A stretch of 64,000 nt of DNA from Fibrobacter succinogenes (lineage in GTDB: Bacteria; Fibrobacterota; Fibrobacteria; Fibrobacterales; Fibrobacteraceae). Shown piece after piece: positions 56,271 to 64,000 of this stretch (its first letter is position 1; each line of letters begins with the position of its first letter). The notes below the pieces were generated by a model. That model was not told the DNA's origin and made no database searches. It worked only from the letters and a program-made list of their open reading frames with translations. The stretch is from positions 124,001-188,000 of the forward strand of contig CACWNW010000001.1 of assembly GCA_902762305.1 (NCBI GenBank), written 5' to 3'. The translations under genes and the position numbers were made by a program.

Positions 56271-57608
56271 ATGCGTTCAACCGCCTGGAATGACGAAGAA
56301 AACAAGGTCCTGCCCGAAATGGCGCTGGACTTCATGCCCGAAGAAAAATTGCGCGACCTGCAGCTGCAGCGTATGCGCGCCACCGTAAAGCTCGCCTACG
56401 AGAAAGTTCCGCTCTTCCGTGAACGCATGGACGAGAAGGGCCTCAAGCCCGAAGACATCAAGACTCTCAAGGACGTCGCCAAGCTCCCCTTCACCATGAA
56501 GAAGGACCTGCGTGACACCTACCCGTACGGCCTGTTCGCCGTCGACATGAGCGAAGTCGTGCGTCTGCACGCAAGTTCCGGCACCACCGGCAAGCCCATC
56601 GTCGTAGGCTATACCAAAGAAGACATGGACGTGTGGGCCCAGGTCGTGAAGCGTGGTCTCCTCGCTTGTGGCTTCCGCAGCACCGACATCGTGCAGAACT
56701 TCTACGGCTACGGCCTGTTCACCGGCGGTCTCGGCATCCACGGCGGCTTTGAAGCCCTCGGCGCAACCGTCATCCCCATCAGCGGCGGCAATACCGAACG
56801 CCAGGTGATGCTCATGAAGGATTTCGGTGTTACCGCGGTAGGCGGAACGCCCAGCTACTTTGTCCGTATCATCGACGTTGCCGAAAAGATGGGCGTCAAC
56901 ATCCGCGACCTGAAGGTGAAGCGCGGTATCTTCGGTGCAGAACCGTGGAGCGACGGCATGCGCGACTACATCGAAGAAAAGACCGGCATCAAGGCTTACG
57001 ACATCTACGGCCTTTCCGAAATCGTGGGCCCGGGCGTGGGTTGCGAATGCGAGTGCCGCGACGGCATCCACATCTTCGAAGACCACTTCTACCCCGAAAT
57101 CGTCGACCCCGAAACGCTGGAACCGCTGCCGGACGGCGAAGAAGGCGAACTCGTGCTCTCTACGCTCAGCAAGCGCGCGATGCCCATCATCCGCTACCGC
57201 ACCCGCGACATTACCGCTATCGAGAAGACGAAGTGCAAGTGCGGCCGAACCATCCGCCGCATCCGCCGCATTGGCCGCCGCAGCGACGACATGATCATCA
57301 TGCGCGGCGTGAACGTGTTCCCGAGCCAGATCGAGACGGCTCTCCTCCGCGCAGAGAAGGCTTTGCCGCACTACCAGATTGTGCTCGACACCAAGAACAA
57401 CATGGACACGCTCGAAGTCAAGGTGGAAGTTTCCCGCGACATGGTGAGCGATTCCATGAGCGCCATGGAACAGCTGAACAAGAAGTTCAAGCACTCCATC
57501 GAACAGATTCTCGGCATTTCCGTGATCGTTACGCTCTGCGAACCCGATTCGCTGCCGCGTAGCGAAGGCAAGGCAAAGCGCGTCATCGACAACAGGAAGA
57601 AGATGTAG
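56271..57608 (+). CDS. paaK: Phenylacetate-CoA ligase (PaaK-like)
   Basis: A 445-residue adenylate-forming enzyme. HASSGTTGKPIVVGYT near residue 100 is the AMP/ATP P-loop; VGGTPSYF, FGAEPWSDGMRDYIEEKTGIKAYDIYGLSEIVGPGVGCEC and the RYRTRD element follow in order, ending with RRSDDMIIMRGVNVFPSQIE, the hinge and C-terminal domain of PaaK. It makes the CoA thioester of phenylacetate or another aryl acid. In anaerobes with an adjacent ACT-domain gene, as here, PaaK often serves reversible aryl-acid metabolism with ferredoxin oxidoreductases. Start codon ATG at 56271, AGAGGA eight bases upstream. Confidence 0.93.
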   Translation: MRSTAWNDEENKVLPEMALDFMPEEKLRDLQLQRMRATVKLAYEKVPLFRERMDEKGLKPEDIKTLKDVAKLPFTMKKDLRDTYPYGLFAVDMSEVVRLHASSGTTGKPIVVGYTKEDMDVWAQVVKRGLLACGFRSTDIVQNFYGYGLFTGGLGIHGGFEALGATVIPISGGNTERQVMLMKDFGVTAVGGTPSYFVRIIDVAEKMGVNIRDLKVKRGIFGAEPWSDGMRDYIEEKTGIKAYDIYGLSEIVGPGVGCECECRDGIHIFEDHFYPEIVDPETLEPLPDGEEGELVLSTLSKRAMPIIRYRTRDITAIEKTKCKCGRTIRRIRRIGRRSDDMIIMRGVNVFPSQIETALLRAEKALPHYQIVLDTKNNMDTLEVKVEVSRDMVSDSMSAMEQLNKKFKHSIEQILGISVIVTLCEPDSLPRSEGKAKRVIDNRKKM

Positions 57609-57620
57609 CGCCGATGGCGC

Positions 57621-57686
57621 AATGTGGAATGTGTAATGTGGAATGAGAAATGAATCATTTAACATCTCACATTTCACATCACACTC
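57621..57686. repeat. TGTGGAATG microrepeat with inverted copy
   Basis: Direct units AATGTGGAATGTGTAATGTG continue to about 57652; from 57661 the complementary pattern ACATCTCACATTTCACATCA appears, so the whole can fold back imperfectly. It lies in the 117-base spacer between paaK and the ACT gene. A related block is inside the membrane protein gene at 14531-14576. Confidence 0.6.
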
Positions 57687-57725
57687 TTTATTCCTAACTA
57701 AAAGTTTTAAAATAGGAGTATAAAA

Positions 57726-58151
57726 ATGAAGATTCCGCAAGTATCCGTTTTCGTATCGAACCGTCCGGGCCGTCTCCAGGCCGTGTGCCGTTCCCTCGCC
57801 GACGCCGGCGTGAACCTGCTTTCGCTCACGCTTGCCGACTCGGGCGAATTTGGCCTCATCCGCCTCATCGTCAGTAACCCGGAAAAGGCAGTTGACGTGC
57901 TCGCCAAGGCGGGCCTCAGCGCCACCATCACCGACGTGGTAGCCTGCCCCGTGAATGCGGCCATCGGCGGCCTCGCCGAACTACTCTCCACCGCAGTTGG
58001 CAGCCAGCAGATCGACTACATGTACGCCTACCCCTCCACCCTGAACGGCAGCAACATCATGATTCTGCGCTTCCAGGACGTGGACAAGGCCATCGAAGCC
58101 CTGAAGGCAACGAACTTCAAGGCCATCAGCAAGGAAGAGCTGCTGGGATAA
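57726..58151 (+). CDS. Tandem ACT-domain protein
   Basis: A 141-residue cytoplasmic protein made of two ACT domains: QVSVFVSNRPGRLQAVCRSLADAGVNLLSLTLADSGEFGLIRLIV (residues ~4-48) and a second one from ~70 ending MILRFQDVDKAIEALKATNFKAISKEELL. ACT domains bind amino acids. Stand-alone proteins of this kind are typically encoded beside paaK in anaerobes, and are thought to sense aromatic or branched amino acids. Cotranscribed with paaK is likely. A strong terminator follows. Confidence 0.9.
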   Translation: MKIPQVSVFVSNRPGRLQAVCRSLADAGVNLLSLTLADSGEFGLIRLIVSNPEKAVDVLAKAGLSATITDVVACPVNAAIGGLAELLSTAVGSQQIDYMYAYPSTLNGSNIMILRFQDVDKAIEALKATNFKAISKEELLG

Positions 58152-58160
58152 CCCCCGAAT

Positions 58161-58197
58161 TGTCATCCTGGAGGGAGCAACGCGACCGATAGGATCC
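58161..58197. repeat. Dispersed GTCATCCTG/GGATC-type intergenic repeat, copy 2
   Basis: TGTCATCCTGGAGGGAGCAA runs to TAGGATCC. It is the inverse-oriented, diverged relative of 52651-52691, sharing the two ends (GTCATCCTG and GGATC) with a different centre. Confidence 0.45.
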
Positions 58198-58205
58198 AAG
58201 CATTA

Positions 58206-58234
58206 AACGCCGAGCTAAAGCCCGGCGTTTTTTT
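58206..58234 (+). terminator. Terminator of the paaK-ACT unit
   Basis: AACGCCG (58206-58212) and CGGCGTT (58223-58229) with an inner GCT/AGC pair, followed by a T run. It stands between the convergent ACT and choice-of-anchor genes. Confidence 0.88.
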
Positions 58235-58259
58235 CATCTTGTCCAGAACGACAATCTGG

Positions 58260-59858
58260 TTATTTCACCTGGTAAATCGTGAGCGTCTTGCTGTATTCGT
58301 AACCCACGACAAGCAGAGCCTGGTCGACAAGCGGGCTCTTGTCCGCCGGAATAAAGAGGATTCCCTCCGGGCCGCGGTCCAGCGGGTCTAGGTAATAGTC
58401 GACCACCTTGGGCCCCCTGTATTCTTCCGGAGAGCGCACCTTGACAAGATTGCCCTGCTCAATATCGGTAACATCGACCACGGCAATTCCGCTCGTGCGT
58501 TCGAGCCCCACAAAGGCGTAGCGCTTGTAGCCCACCTCGCCCACAGTCACGTTTTCGGGTTCGCAGCCCTTGTCGGAACTGCGCTTGTCCATCTTGACCT
58601 TGTTCTTCTTGGAATTCCAGTTGAAATATTCCGGTGCGATTTTCGCCAAGATGCGTTCGAACATTTCGTGGGAGTCCCACACAAGCGTGCCCTTCTCACC
58701 GTCAAAAATGCTCACGGAACGCGAACCGAAGGTGTACATGTAAGGGCATTTTTCGGCCACATGGGTGCGGCGCCCCGCATTGCAGTGTTCCAGGTTGCTT
58801 ACGGACAAATCCTTCAGCTCATTCAGGAGCGAATCCGTAAACACGCTAGGGTCAAGCCTGCCCTGCTCCGCAAGCATCAGCGGGGTCGTCACATCCGTCC
58901 ACGCCTTGTAATCGTTCACGGGGGCGCCCTCGTTCGCCGTCAGCACATAGTACTTGTCCCCGATAGCAAAGGAGGCTATTCCATCGGGCTGGCGCAAGCC
59001 CCGCAGCGGGTAATTCTTCATTTCAATCACACCATCGCTAACGGCATCGAGCATGCTGCCGGATTGCGAGTGGTCAATATAGCCGAGCGGGAATACCTTC
59101 GAAATCTTCTTTGCCGCAACATCCACCTTGGCGATGGCGTTGTTCTCTTGCAACGAGACCCAGGCCCACCTGGAATCCTTCGATACCGTAATGTATTCCG
59201 GTTCCAACGAGCGGACAAACCCCTGCACACCGGGGGCACGGACACCCGCCTTCTTCAACGCCGCCGTATCGAGCCTGTTGAAGCGGGCCACAGTCAGTTC
59301 CGCTTTTTTCCAAAGTTCCACATTGTTCGCATTTTTCACAGACAAAATAGCGATACCGCCCTCGGGGTCTTCCGCAAAATCCGCGCTCGGCGAGCCTTCG
59401 CAGGCCACCAGAAGTTTCTTGCCATCGGGAGTAAACGTAAGCATGTCGGGCTGGCTACACACCCTGTACACCCCGATGGTTTCCAGGCTGTCCGTATAGC
59501 GCATCACCTGCACCTGGCCGTCACGCCACTCCTCGTCTTCGAGCAGGCTTACCGCCACAAGGTCGCCATGGACCGTCACGCTGGACGCATTCCCGGGAAC
59601 CTGCGTTTCGGCGACCTTCTTCGGAAGTCCTGGATTGCTCAGGTCCACCACCTCGACCATCTTTTCGCCGCCCACAACGAACAACATATTCTTGCCCGGC
59701 ATAAACGCCGAAATTTCGGCAGTCTTCAACGAGACCGTCGCAAGCGGGGTCAGCACGTTCCCGAACTGGAACGGGCCGGCAGAGACCGCATTCTGCTTTG
59801 CAAAACAAAAGCCCGCACTCAAAAGCAGGCCAAAAGAAATAGTGGCATATCGATTCAT
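58260..59858 (-). CDS. Secreted beta-propeller protein, choice-of-anchor I type
   Basis: A 532-residue secreted protein (signal ends FCFAKQ). The chain reads as a seven-bladed propeller: AEISAFMPGKNMLFVVGGEKMVEVVDLSNPG, PDMLTFTPDGKKLLVACEGSPS, EYITVSKDSRWAWVSLQENNAIAKVDV, YVLTANEGAPVNDYKAW, NVTVGEVGYKRYAFVGLERTSGIAVVDV. These are the landmarks of the choice-of-anchor I family, often annotated as alkaline-phosphatase-like; catalytic function is unproven. I chose the ATG at 59858, seven bases after AGGA; a TTG two codons earlier is possible. It lies 13 bases after the next gene upstream. Confidence 0.82.
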   Translation of the reverse strand: MNRYATISFGLLLSAGFCFAKQNAVSAGPFQFGNVLTPLATVSLKTAEISAFMPGKNMLFVVGGEKMVEVVDLSNPGLPKKVAETQVPGNASSVTVHGDLVAVSLLEDEEWRDGQVQVMRYTDSLETIGVYRVCSQPDMLTFTPDGKKLLVACEGSPSADFAEDPEGGIAILSVKNANNVELWKKAELTVARFNRLDTAALKKAGVRAPGVQGFVRSLEPEYITVSKDSRWAWVSLQENNAIAKVDVAAKKISKVFPLGYIDHSQSGSMLDAVSDGVIEMKNYPLRGLRQPDGIASFAIGDKYYVLTANEGAPVNDYKAWTDVTTPLMLAEQGRLDPSVFTDSLLNELKDLSVSNLEHCNAGRRTHVAEKCPYMYTFGSRSVSIFDGEKGTLVWDSHEMFERILAKIAPEYFNWNSKKNKVKMDKRSSDKGCEPENVTVGEVGYKRYAFVGLERTSGIAVVDVTDIEQGNLVKVRSPEEYRGPKVVDYYLDPLDRGPEGILFIPADKSPLVDQALLVVGYEYSKTLTIYQVK

Positions 59859-59871
59859 GTACAAATCCTAA

Positions 59872-60309
59872 TTACTTCATGATTAGCCACATTATCAAGA
59901 GTCCTATTCCGATACCACTCAGAAACGACGTCCCGCCCATCATTGCAGCTTTTTTCTTCTCTTCGTCGGCATTTTCCTTACTCTTTTCGTTAACGCCGAG
60001 CGCTACACCCAAAGCTTTTGCGCAGACCTCGTTGTCCGCCTTCATTGTCTGGTAACTCTGTTCCCAGTTTGCACACTTGGCTTCTTCGACAACAACCGCC
60101 TTACGGAGCGAGTCCTTCTCCACCGTACAAAGGCTGTCGCGGAGCTGCATCACGCTGTCGCGCACGCTGAGTTCCTCTTGCATCACGTCCACGGGAACCT
60201 GCTCGACGGACGCATCCACTGCGGGATCCGCAGACGCAGGCACAGGCGCTGTTTCTGCCGCGAACGCAATCGCGGCAACGGAAATAACAAGGGCAAGGAA
60301 CTTCTTCAT
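59872..60309 (-). CDS. Secreted protein with C-terminal membrane anchor
   Basis: A 145-residue protein: signal peptide (AIAFAAET), an Ala/Pro/Val-rich segment, a coiled-coil-like part (ELSVRDSVMQLRDSLCTVEKDSLRKAVVVEEAKCANWEQSYQTMKADNEVC) with three cysteines, and a final hydrophobic helix GGTSFLSGIGIGLLIMWLIMK. It is probably held to the inner membrane with its helix facing the periplasm. No family recognised. It starts 21 bases after the Ser-rich protein gene and precedes the propeller gene, so all three may be one unit. Confidence 0.72.
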   Translation of the reverse strand: MKKFLALVISVAAIAFAAETAPVPASADPAVDASVEQVPVDVMQEELSVRDSVMQLRDSLCTVEKDSLRKAVVVEEAKCANWEQSYQTMKADNEVCAKALGVALGVNEKSKENADEEKKKAAMMGGTSFLSGIGIGLLIMWLIMK

Positions 60310-60330
60310 GCCCTCAATATAGCAAAGTAA

Positions 60331-61626
60331 CTATTTCAAGAGCAGGGCTTTTTTCTGCCAAGTACCGTCAGAATACTTCACATAGTAGACGCCGGGGCCG
60401 AGTTTTCTCGAATCCTTGGCAATGGTACCATCAAGACGGCGAACCTGCACCACATATCTGGAAGCATCCTCACCACCCAAAACCATTATGCGGTCGCTTC
60501 CCGAAGAACTGCTTTCCTGCTTCTTGGACGAAGAGGATTTCGGCTTCGAACCTTCGCTAGAAGATTTGGGAGCTTCAGAAGAGGAGCTCTTGCCCACGCT
60601 GGAAGATCCAGGAGCCGCAGAAGAAGAACTCTTGCCCTCGCTGGAGCTCGACACAGGCTTCGAAGAGGAACTGCTTTCCTGTTTGGACGAGGAACTCGGC
60701 ACCACGCTCGACGAAGAGTCCGGAGTCTTGCTCGAAGAAGACGGCTGAGACGAGCTGCTTACAACAACAGAGGAACTGCTCGCCGGCTTAGACGAAGAAC
60801 TCGACACAGGCTTCGAAGAGGAGCTGCTCTCGGTTACCGAGCTAGACACCGGGTCGGCAGAAGAGCTGCTCGTGACGCTAGAAGACGAAGATTCGGGAGC
60901 AAGCGGCTTGCGGGAATCCACGAGCACAACCTTGACTACCTGGATGCGGACCGAACTAATCGAATCGGGAACGGCCGCCGCATTGAGAGCCGCACGAACA
61001 ACCTTTAGGGAATCGTTGCCGGCGGAACTTCCATAGTGATTGCGTCCATGCCAGTAACCTTCCCGATTGTCGAGAACCTCCAAATAGTGCACAGCCGCAA
61101 ACCACCATTCAAAAGCAAATTCAAACGTTGTCGAGAACAGGAGTTCTTCCGAATTAAAGGAATAATCGCTGGGTAACTGATTCGGGACATACGCCAGCAG
61201 GTTGTACGTATTTGTAGTATCGTGCCCCGGCATTGACAATGCATGAATATCGAAAATGTATGTCGCGTAATTATCGGCAGACTTTTTCACCCATTTCTTG
61301 CTGTTGTTCCAAGTCGCATACTCGACCGTCATCATGTCCGATTCACTGCATTTCGCCTGAACCAAAAGAGGAAGCCTCTTCGTAAAGTTATCCGTCTTGA
61401 GTTCAATCGTCTGGTAGGACTCATGCCGAGTGAAGGTCGAAGAATCCTTGACTCCGTTATGCGGATTGCCGTACCAGTTATATTCATCGATATAATTGGG
61501 CACAAGTTCAACCATAGGCTGTTCACCCAGTGCAAGCGAATCGCACACATTGCGAATTGCCGTACCGTCTCCGGCAAAAGCGAAAGACGCAATGGCAAAT
61601 ATGGCAAGAGCAGTCAACTTTTTCAT
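60331..61626 (-). CDS. Secreted protein with serine-rich linker and C-terminal sorting-like module
   Basis: A 431-residue protein. After a signal peptide (SFAFAGD), residues ~20-225 form a domain with EYNWYGNPHNGV, FEFAFEWWFAAVHYLEVLDNREGYWHGRNHYG and similar aromatic-rich segments that I do not recognise. Residues ~235-375 are a long (S)4-rich linker with Lys, Glu, Pro and Val spacers. The last ~50 residues (RYVVQVRRLDGTIAKDSRKLGPGVYYVKYSDGTWQKKALLLK) have the look of a type A sorting module with the typical LGPGVYYVKY turn. Probably a surface protein. Confidence 0.78.
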   Translation of the reverse strand: MKKLTALAIFAIASFAFAGDGTAIRNVCDSLALGEQPMVELVPNYIDEYNWYGNPHNGVKDSSTFTRHESYQTIELKTDNFTKRLPLLVQAKCSESDMMTVEYATWNNSKKWVKKSADNYATYIFDIHALSMPGHDTTNTYNLLAYVPNQLPSDYSFNSEELLFSTTFEFAFEWWFAAVHYLEVLDNREGYWHGRNHYGSSAGNDSLKVVRAALNAAAVPDSISSVRIQVVKVVLVDSRKPLAPESSSSSVTSSSSADPVSSSVTESSSSSKPVSSSSSKPASSSSVVVSSSSQPSSSSKTPDSSSSVVPSSSSKQESSSSSKPVSSSSEGKSSSSAAPGSSSVGKSSSSEAPKSSSEGSKPKSSSSKKQESSSSGSDRIMVLGGEDASRYVVQVRRLDGTIAKDSRKLGPGVYYVKYSDGTWQKKALLLK

Positions 61627-61695
61627 ACGACCTCCATTTACCCCCTAAATATATCTTTTTACTACTGCACCGAGGTGTGATTTTACTCAAATGCA

Positions 61696-61795
61696 GAAAA
61701 GTACAGGCCTCTCACCCACAAAAAGAGCATTAGGCCTGTACCATGCGTAAAAAACGCCTAAAAAAGCCTGTTCGCAGCAAATAAAACCCGCGAAC
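61696..61795 (-). terminator. Two terminator hairpins after the pfkB-family gene
   Basis: First after the gene: GCGAAC (61790-61795) with GTTCGC (61770-61775), then on the minus strand a U6 run (plus-strand A at 61760-61765). Second: a perfect ten-pair stem AGGCCTGTAC (61732-61741) with GTACAGGCCT (61701-61710), followed on the minus strand by a short U run. The gene ends at 61810. The tandem would give very tight termination before the gene at 61626. Confidence 0.75.
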
Positions 61796-61809
61796 GCAGC
61801 CGTGGAACC

Positions 61810-62772
61810 TTACCCGCGGGCAGCGAGAATGCGCTTCCAGCCGTCTTCGGGAATCTGGGCGCCCATCACCTGCACCACCTCGTTGCTGACGACGCTACCG
61901 AGGTTGCCACTGCGTTCCATGTCCCAGCCGTTCATGTAGCCGTACAGGAATCCCGACGCCCACAGGTCGCCTGCGCCCGTCGTATCGATGGCCTTCGCGG
62001 GGCCAGCCTGCACGCGCGTCACCTTGCCGTCCTTGGCGATAAGGGCACCACGCTTGCCAATCTTCACCACGGCGACCTTTGCCTTCTGCGCAAGAACGTC
62101 GAGAGCGGCTTCTTCCTTCACGCCCGCGTAGGCATAAGCCTCGTCCTCGTTCGCGATAATGATGTCGATCATACTCTCCGCAAAGAGTTCGTCGAACAGT
62201 TTGCGGCAGGCCTCCACCACACCGAAGCTGCTGAAATCGAGCGCGGTTTCCACACCCAGACTGCGGGCCAATGTGAACGACTTCTTGAAGCAGTCCGCAT
62301 TGAACGCGCGGTAGCCTTCCGCATACAAGAGGCCCACGCCGTCGTAGAGGGCAGGCACAAAGTCATCGCTACCAAGGAAGTCGGATGCCCCGAGGTATGT
62401 CCACATGGAACGCTGAGCATCGGGTGTCACCGCAGAGAACACGCAACCCGTAGCGGCATCGCTCATCCCGAGCTTCGATTCCACGCCGTTACGTTCCAGG
62501 TGCTCGCGGAAAATCTTCCCGAGTTCGTCGTCGCCGACCTTCGAGATAAACGCGGCCTTGCCGCCCAGGCGCGAAAGCCCGACCATCGTATTGCAGGTAG
62601 AGCCGCCCGGCACGCGCAGCGGATTCTGGAGCGCCGCGAGGAACTTTTCCATCTGCGGCCAATCCACCATGTTCATACCGCCCTTCTGCACGCCCTGCGA
62701 TTCAATCCATGCGTCATCCACATTCGCGAGAATATCAACGAGGGCTGCGCCCATACCTAAAACTTTCTTCAT
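61810..62772 (-). CDS. PfkB-family carbohydrate/adenosine kinase
   Basis: A 320-residue kinase of the ribokinase superfamily. GMGAALVDILANVDDAWIESQGVQKGGMNMVD is the N-terminal strand and lid region, VPGGSTCNTMVGLSRLGGKAAFISKVGDDELG is PfkB signature 1, and AIDTTGAGDLWASGFLYGYMNGW near residue 259-280 is signature 2 with the catalytic Asp in DTTGAGD. Its start with GGMNMVD fits the adenosine kinase-like subgroup in many anaerobes; ribokinase or fructokinase remain possible. A 27-base gap follows the rhomboid gene. Confidence 0.88.
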   Translation of the reverse strand: MKKVLGMGAALVDILANVDDAWIESQGVQKGGMNMVDWPQMEKFLAALQNPLRVPGGSTCNTMVGLSRLGGKAAFISKVGDDELGKIFREHLERNGVESKLGMSDAATGCVFSAVTPDAQRSMWTYLGASDFLGSDDFVPALYDGVGLLYAEGYRAFNADCFKKSFTLARSLGVETALDFSSFGVVEACRKLFDELFAESMIDIIIANEDEAYAYAGVKEEAALDVLAQKAKVAVVKIGKRGALIAKDGKVTRVQAGPAKAIDTTGAGDLWASGFLYGYMNGWDMERSGNLGSVVSNEVVQVMGAQIPEDGWKRILAARG

Positions 62773-62799
62773 CAGACAACCTCCAAAAAATGATTTGAA

Positions 62800-63741
62800 T
62801 TACAATCCGCCCCTGCGACGACGCAACCTTTCGCCCGCCTGCAACAGGAATTTACGTTCCGTATCCGTCAAGGAATTTATGCCGTCACGGCTAACCTTCT
62901 TGAGAATTTCATCCATGCGCTTCTGCTCGTCCACGAAGAAGACTTCGCCTTCCAGCGGTTCATCCGGCTCGCGCGATTCCGTACTCGCACCAGTTTCTTC
63001 GTCCGCAGCCGAAACATCCTCAGCACGCTTTCCGCCAACGTGCAGGCGGAACTTCGGGCGGCGGGCTCGACGCACGCTACTTTCCACCTTGTCGGCAATG
63101 CCGCCCAGAGTGCGGCCAAAACCATGTTCATAAATCCACATGTACAGGAATCCGCCCACGACACCGCCCAAGTGCGCGAAGTGCGCAATGCCGTCGCTGG
63201 AATGCGCCATCAGCACATCAACGGCCACCATGAACCACATCGCATACTTGATGCGCATCGGGAAAAAGAAGAACATCAGGAGCATCCTGTTCGGGAAGAA
63301 CTTGTAATATGCGACGAATATCCCCATCAAGGCACCGGAGGCACCGATTATCGGGGCGCTAGTAAGCCCCATCAGGTACATCGCCAGGCTGAATACCGCC
63401 GCAAAAATCCCGCAGAACATGTACATCGCCGTAAAATGACGGCTTCCCATCATGTCGGCGACCTCGCTGCCGAACATCCAGAGCATCAGCATGTTGAAAA
63501 CGAAATGCCAGAAATCCACATGCACGAACATGTAGGTCACGAATCGCCAAGCCTGCTCCGGCGCAAAAGGCCAGAAGGCGCCCAGGTAGGCAATGTAGTC
63601 GCGGATATTTCCATCGCCCAGTCCGGGCAAATTTAAGTGCAAGCCGAGCAGTGTCCCGCCCACAAAAGCGAGCCCGAAAATGACGGCATTGACAATCAGC
63701 AAGACTCGCAGGACTTTAGGTAAGAATTGAAAAGGTCTCAT
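62800..63741 (-). CDS. Rhomboid-family intramembrane serine protease
   Basis: A 313-residue membrane protein with six helices in the first ~205 residues and a ~100-residue charged cytoplasmic tail. The active-site dyad is clear: Ser135 in IIGASGALMG and His190 in AHFAHLGGVVGG; FVHVDFWHFVFNMLMLWMFG holds the N-x-x-x-L region (HxxxN). The tail (EVFFVDEQKRMDEILKKVSRDGINSLTDTERKFL) is the amphipathic rhomboid C-terminal segment found in many bacteria. Substrate unknown. It follows coaD by 47 bases. Confidence 0.93.
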   Translation of the reverse strand: MRPFQFLPKVLRVLLIVNAVIFGLAFVGGTLLGLHLNLPGLGDGNIRDYIAYLGAFWPFAPEQAWRFVTYMFVHVDFWHFVFNMLMLWMFGSEVADMMGSRHFTAMYMFCGIFAAVFSLAMYLMGLTSAPIIGASGALMGIFVAYYKFFPNRMLLMFFFFPMRIKYAMWFMVAVDVLMAHSSDGIAHFAHLGGVVGGFLYMWIYEHGFGRTLGGIADKVESSVRRARRPKFRLHVGGKRAEDVSAADEETGASTESREPDEPLEGEVFFVDEQKRMDEILKKVSRDGINSLTDTERKFLLQAGERLRRRRGGL

Positions 63742-63788
63742 ATAATTCCTAATTACTAGAGGATAAGGTCCAGAAAGGCATTCGTGTC

Positions 63789-64000
63789 CTATTTCTTTAC
63801 AATCATCGGCACAATGCTTTCCGGCACATACTTCGCGAGCAGCCCGAGGCCCTCTTCGTCACGCGCGATTCCCGACTTCAGGAGTTCGCGCACCACGGAA
63901 CTGCTCACCATCAAGTGCTCCGGCACGCTCGACAAGAACAAAGTCTCGCATTCCGGATACAGCAACCTGTTGTTCCACGCGACGGTCTGCTCGTAATCTA
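63789..64000 (-). CDS. coaD: Phosphopantetheine adenylyltransferase, C-terminal part (start outside window)
   Basis: The minus-strand frame reads, from the window edge, DYEQTVAWNNRLLYPECETLFLSSVPEHLMVSSSVVRELLKSGIARDEEG and ends KYVPESIVPMIVKK before TAG at 63789-63791. This is the C-terminal half of CoaD: the E-x-x-TLFL strand, and S-S-S-x-V-R-E-L, the ISSSxVRE motif that binds ATP. CoaD makes dephospho-CoA from 4'-phosphopantetheine. About 70 residues are visible; the HxGH nucleotidyltransferase motif lies beyond the window. A plus-strand frame over the same bases is a shadow. Confidence 0.88.
   Translation of the reverse strand, partial: DYEQTVAWNNRLLYPECETLFLSSVPEHLMVSSSVVRELLKSGIARDEEGLGLLAKYVPESIVPMIVKK

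Noticed and set aside
63784-63996. A 70-codon plus-strand frame at the window end
   Set aside because: The minus strand over the same bases encodes the C-terminal part of CoaD with its SSSxVRE motif, so the plus-strand frame is a shadow.

Overview
The window looks like chromosome of a Fibrobacter species (phylum Fibrobacterota; F. succinogenes or a close relative). Evidence from the sequence: many short lipoproteins with poly-serine linkers, a CE6 carbohydrate esterase with a C-terminal sorting module, a ~900-residue protein matching the layout of the Fibrobacter-specific paralogous family TIGR02171, a Cthe_2159-type beta-helix lipoprotein and a GH55-like protein. There is no rRNA, tRNA, CRISPR array, transposase or integrase that I could recognise. 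The assignment to Fibrobacter is inference from gene style, not from a marker-gene search.

Layout. 0-4.3 kb: end of a membrane protein, a histidine-phosphatase lipoprotein with trmO, a secreted CE6 esterase and a small lipoprotein. 4.3-10 kb (minus): nadE followed by a MoxR / DUF58 / transglutaminase operon. 10.1-13.7 kb (minus): lipoprotein, NAD-dependent epimerase and a divergent dnaA whose GTG start lies inside a perfect DnaA box. 14-24.5 kb (minus): a surface-glycan-like block (Wzi-like outer-membrane barrel, U32 protein, helical protein, AlgX-like acyltransferase lipoprotein, transglutaminase-like protein, TIGR02171 protein, polytopic membrane protein) with tightly packed or overlapping genes and one internal hairpin that covers a ribosome binding site. 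24.7-31.6 kb (plus): three large secreted or lipoprotein genes. 31.7-34.6 kb: rpsD and small genes including a TusA-domain protein. 34.8-40.9 kb: a BcsA-like glycosyltransferase, convergent with a five-gene type IV pilus/type II secretion-like operon (secretin, PilP/GspC-like, PilX-like, two pseudopilins).

41.7-47.8 kb is an accessory island unlike its surroundings: small membrane proteins, a BrnT/BrnA toxin-antitoxin pair, two truncated flotillin-like (mini-FloA) genes and an RDD protein, in both orientations. They are separated by a reiterated DNA module containing a TTGCGG-N17-TATATT promoter, a GGCTC/GAGCC hairpin just before a start codon and a nested palindrome. No recombinase is visible. 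I consider this the best candidate for an undescribed system. It is followed by a pair of radical SAM genes (47.8-50 kb).

50-64 kb is mostly housekeeping on the minus strand: ettA, skp/ompH, bamA (which seems to need a CTG start to have its signal peptide), a pfkB-family kinase, a rhomboid protease and the 3' end of coaD at the window edge, with paaK plus an ACT-domain gene on the plus strand and several secreted proteins of unknown role.
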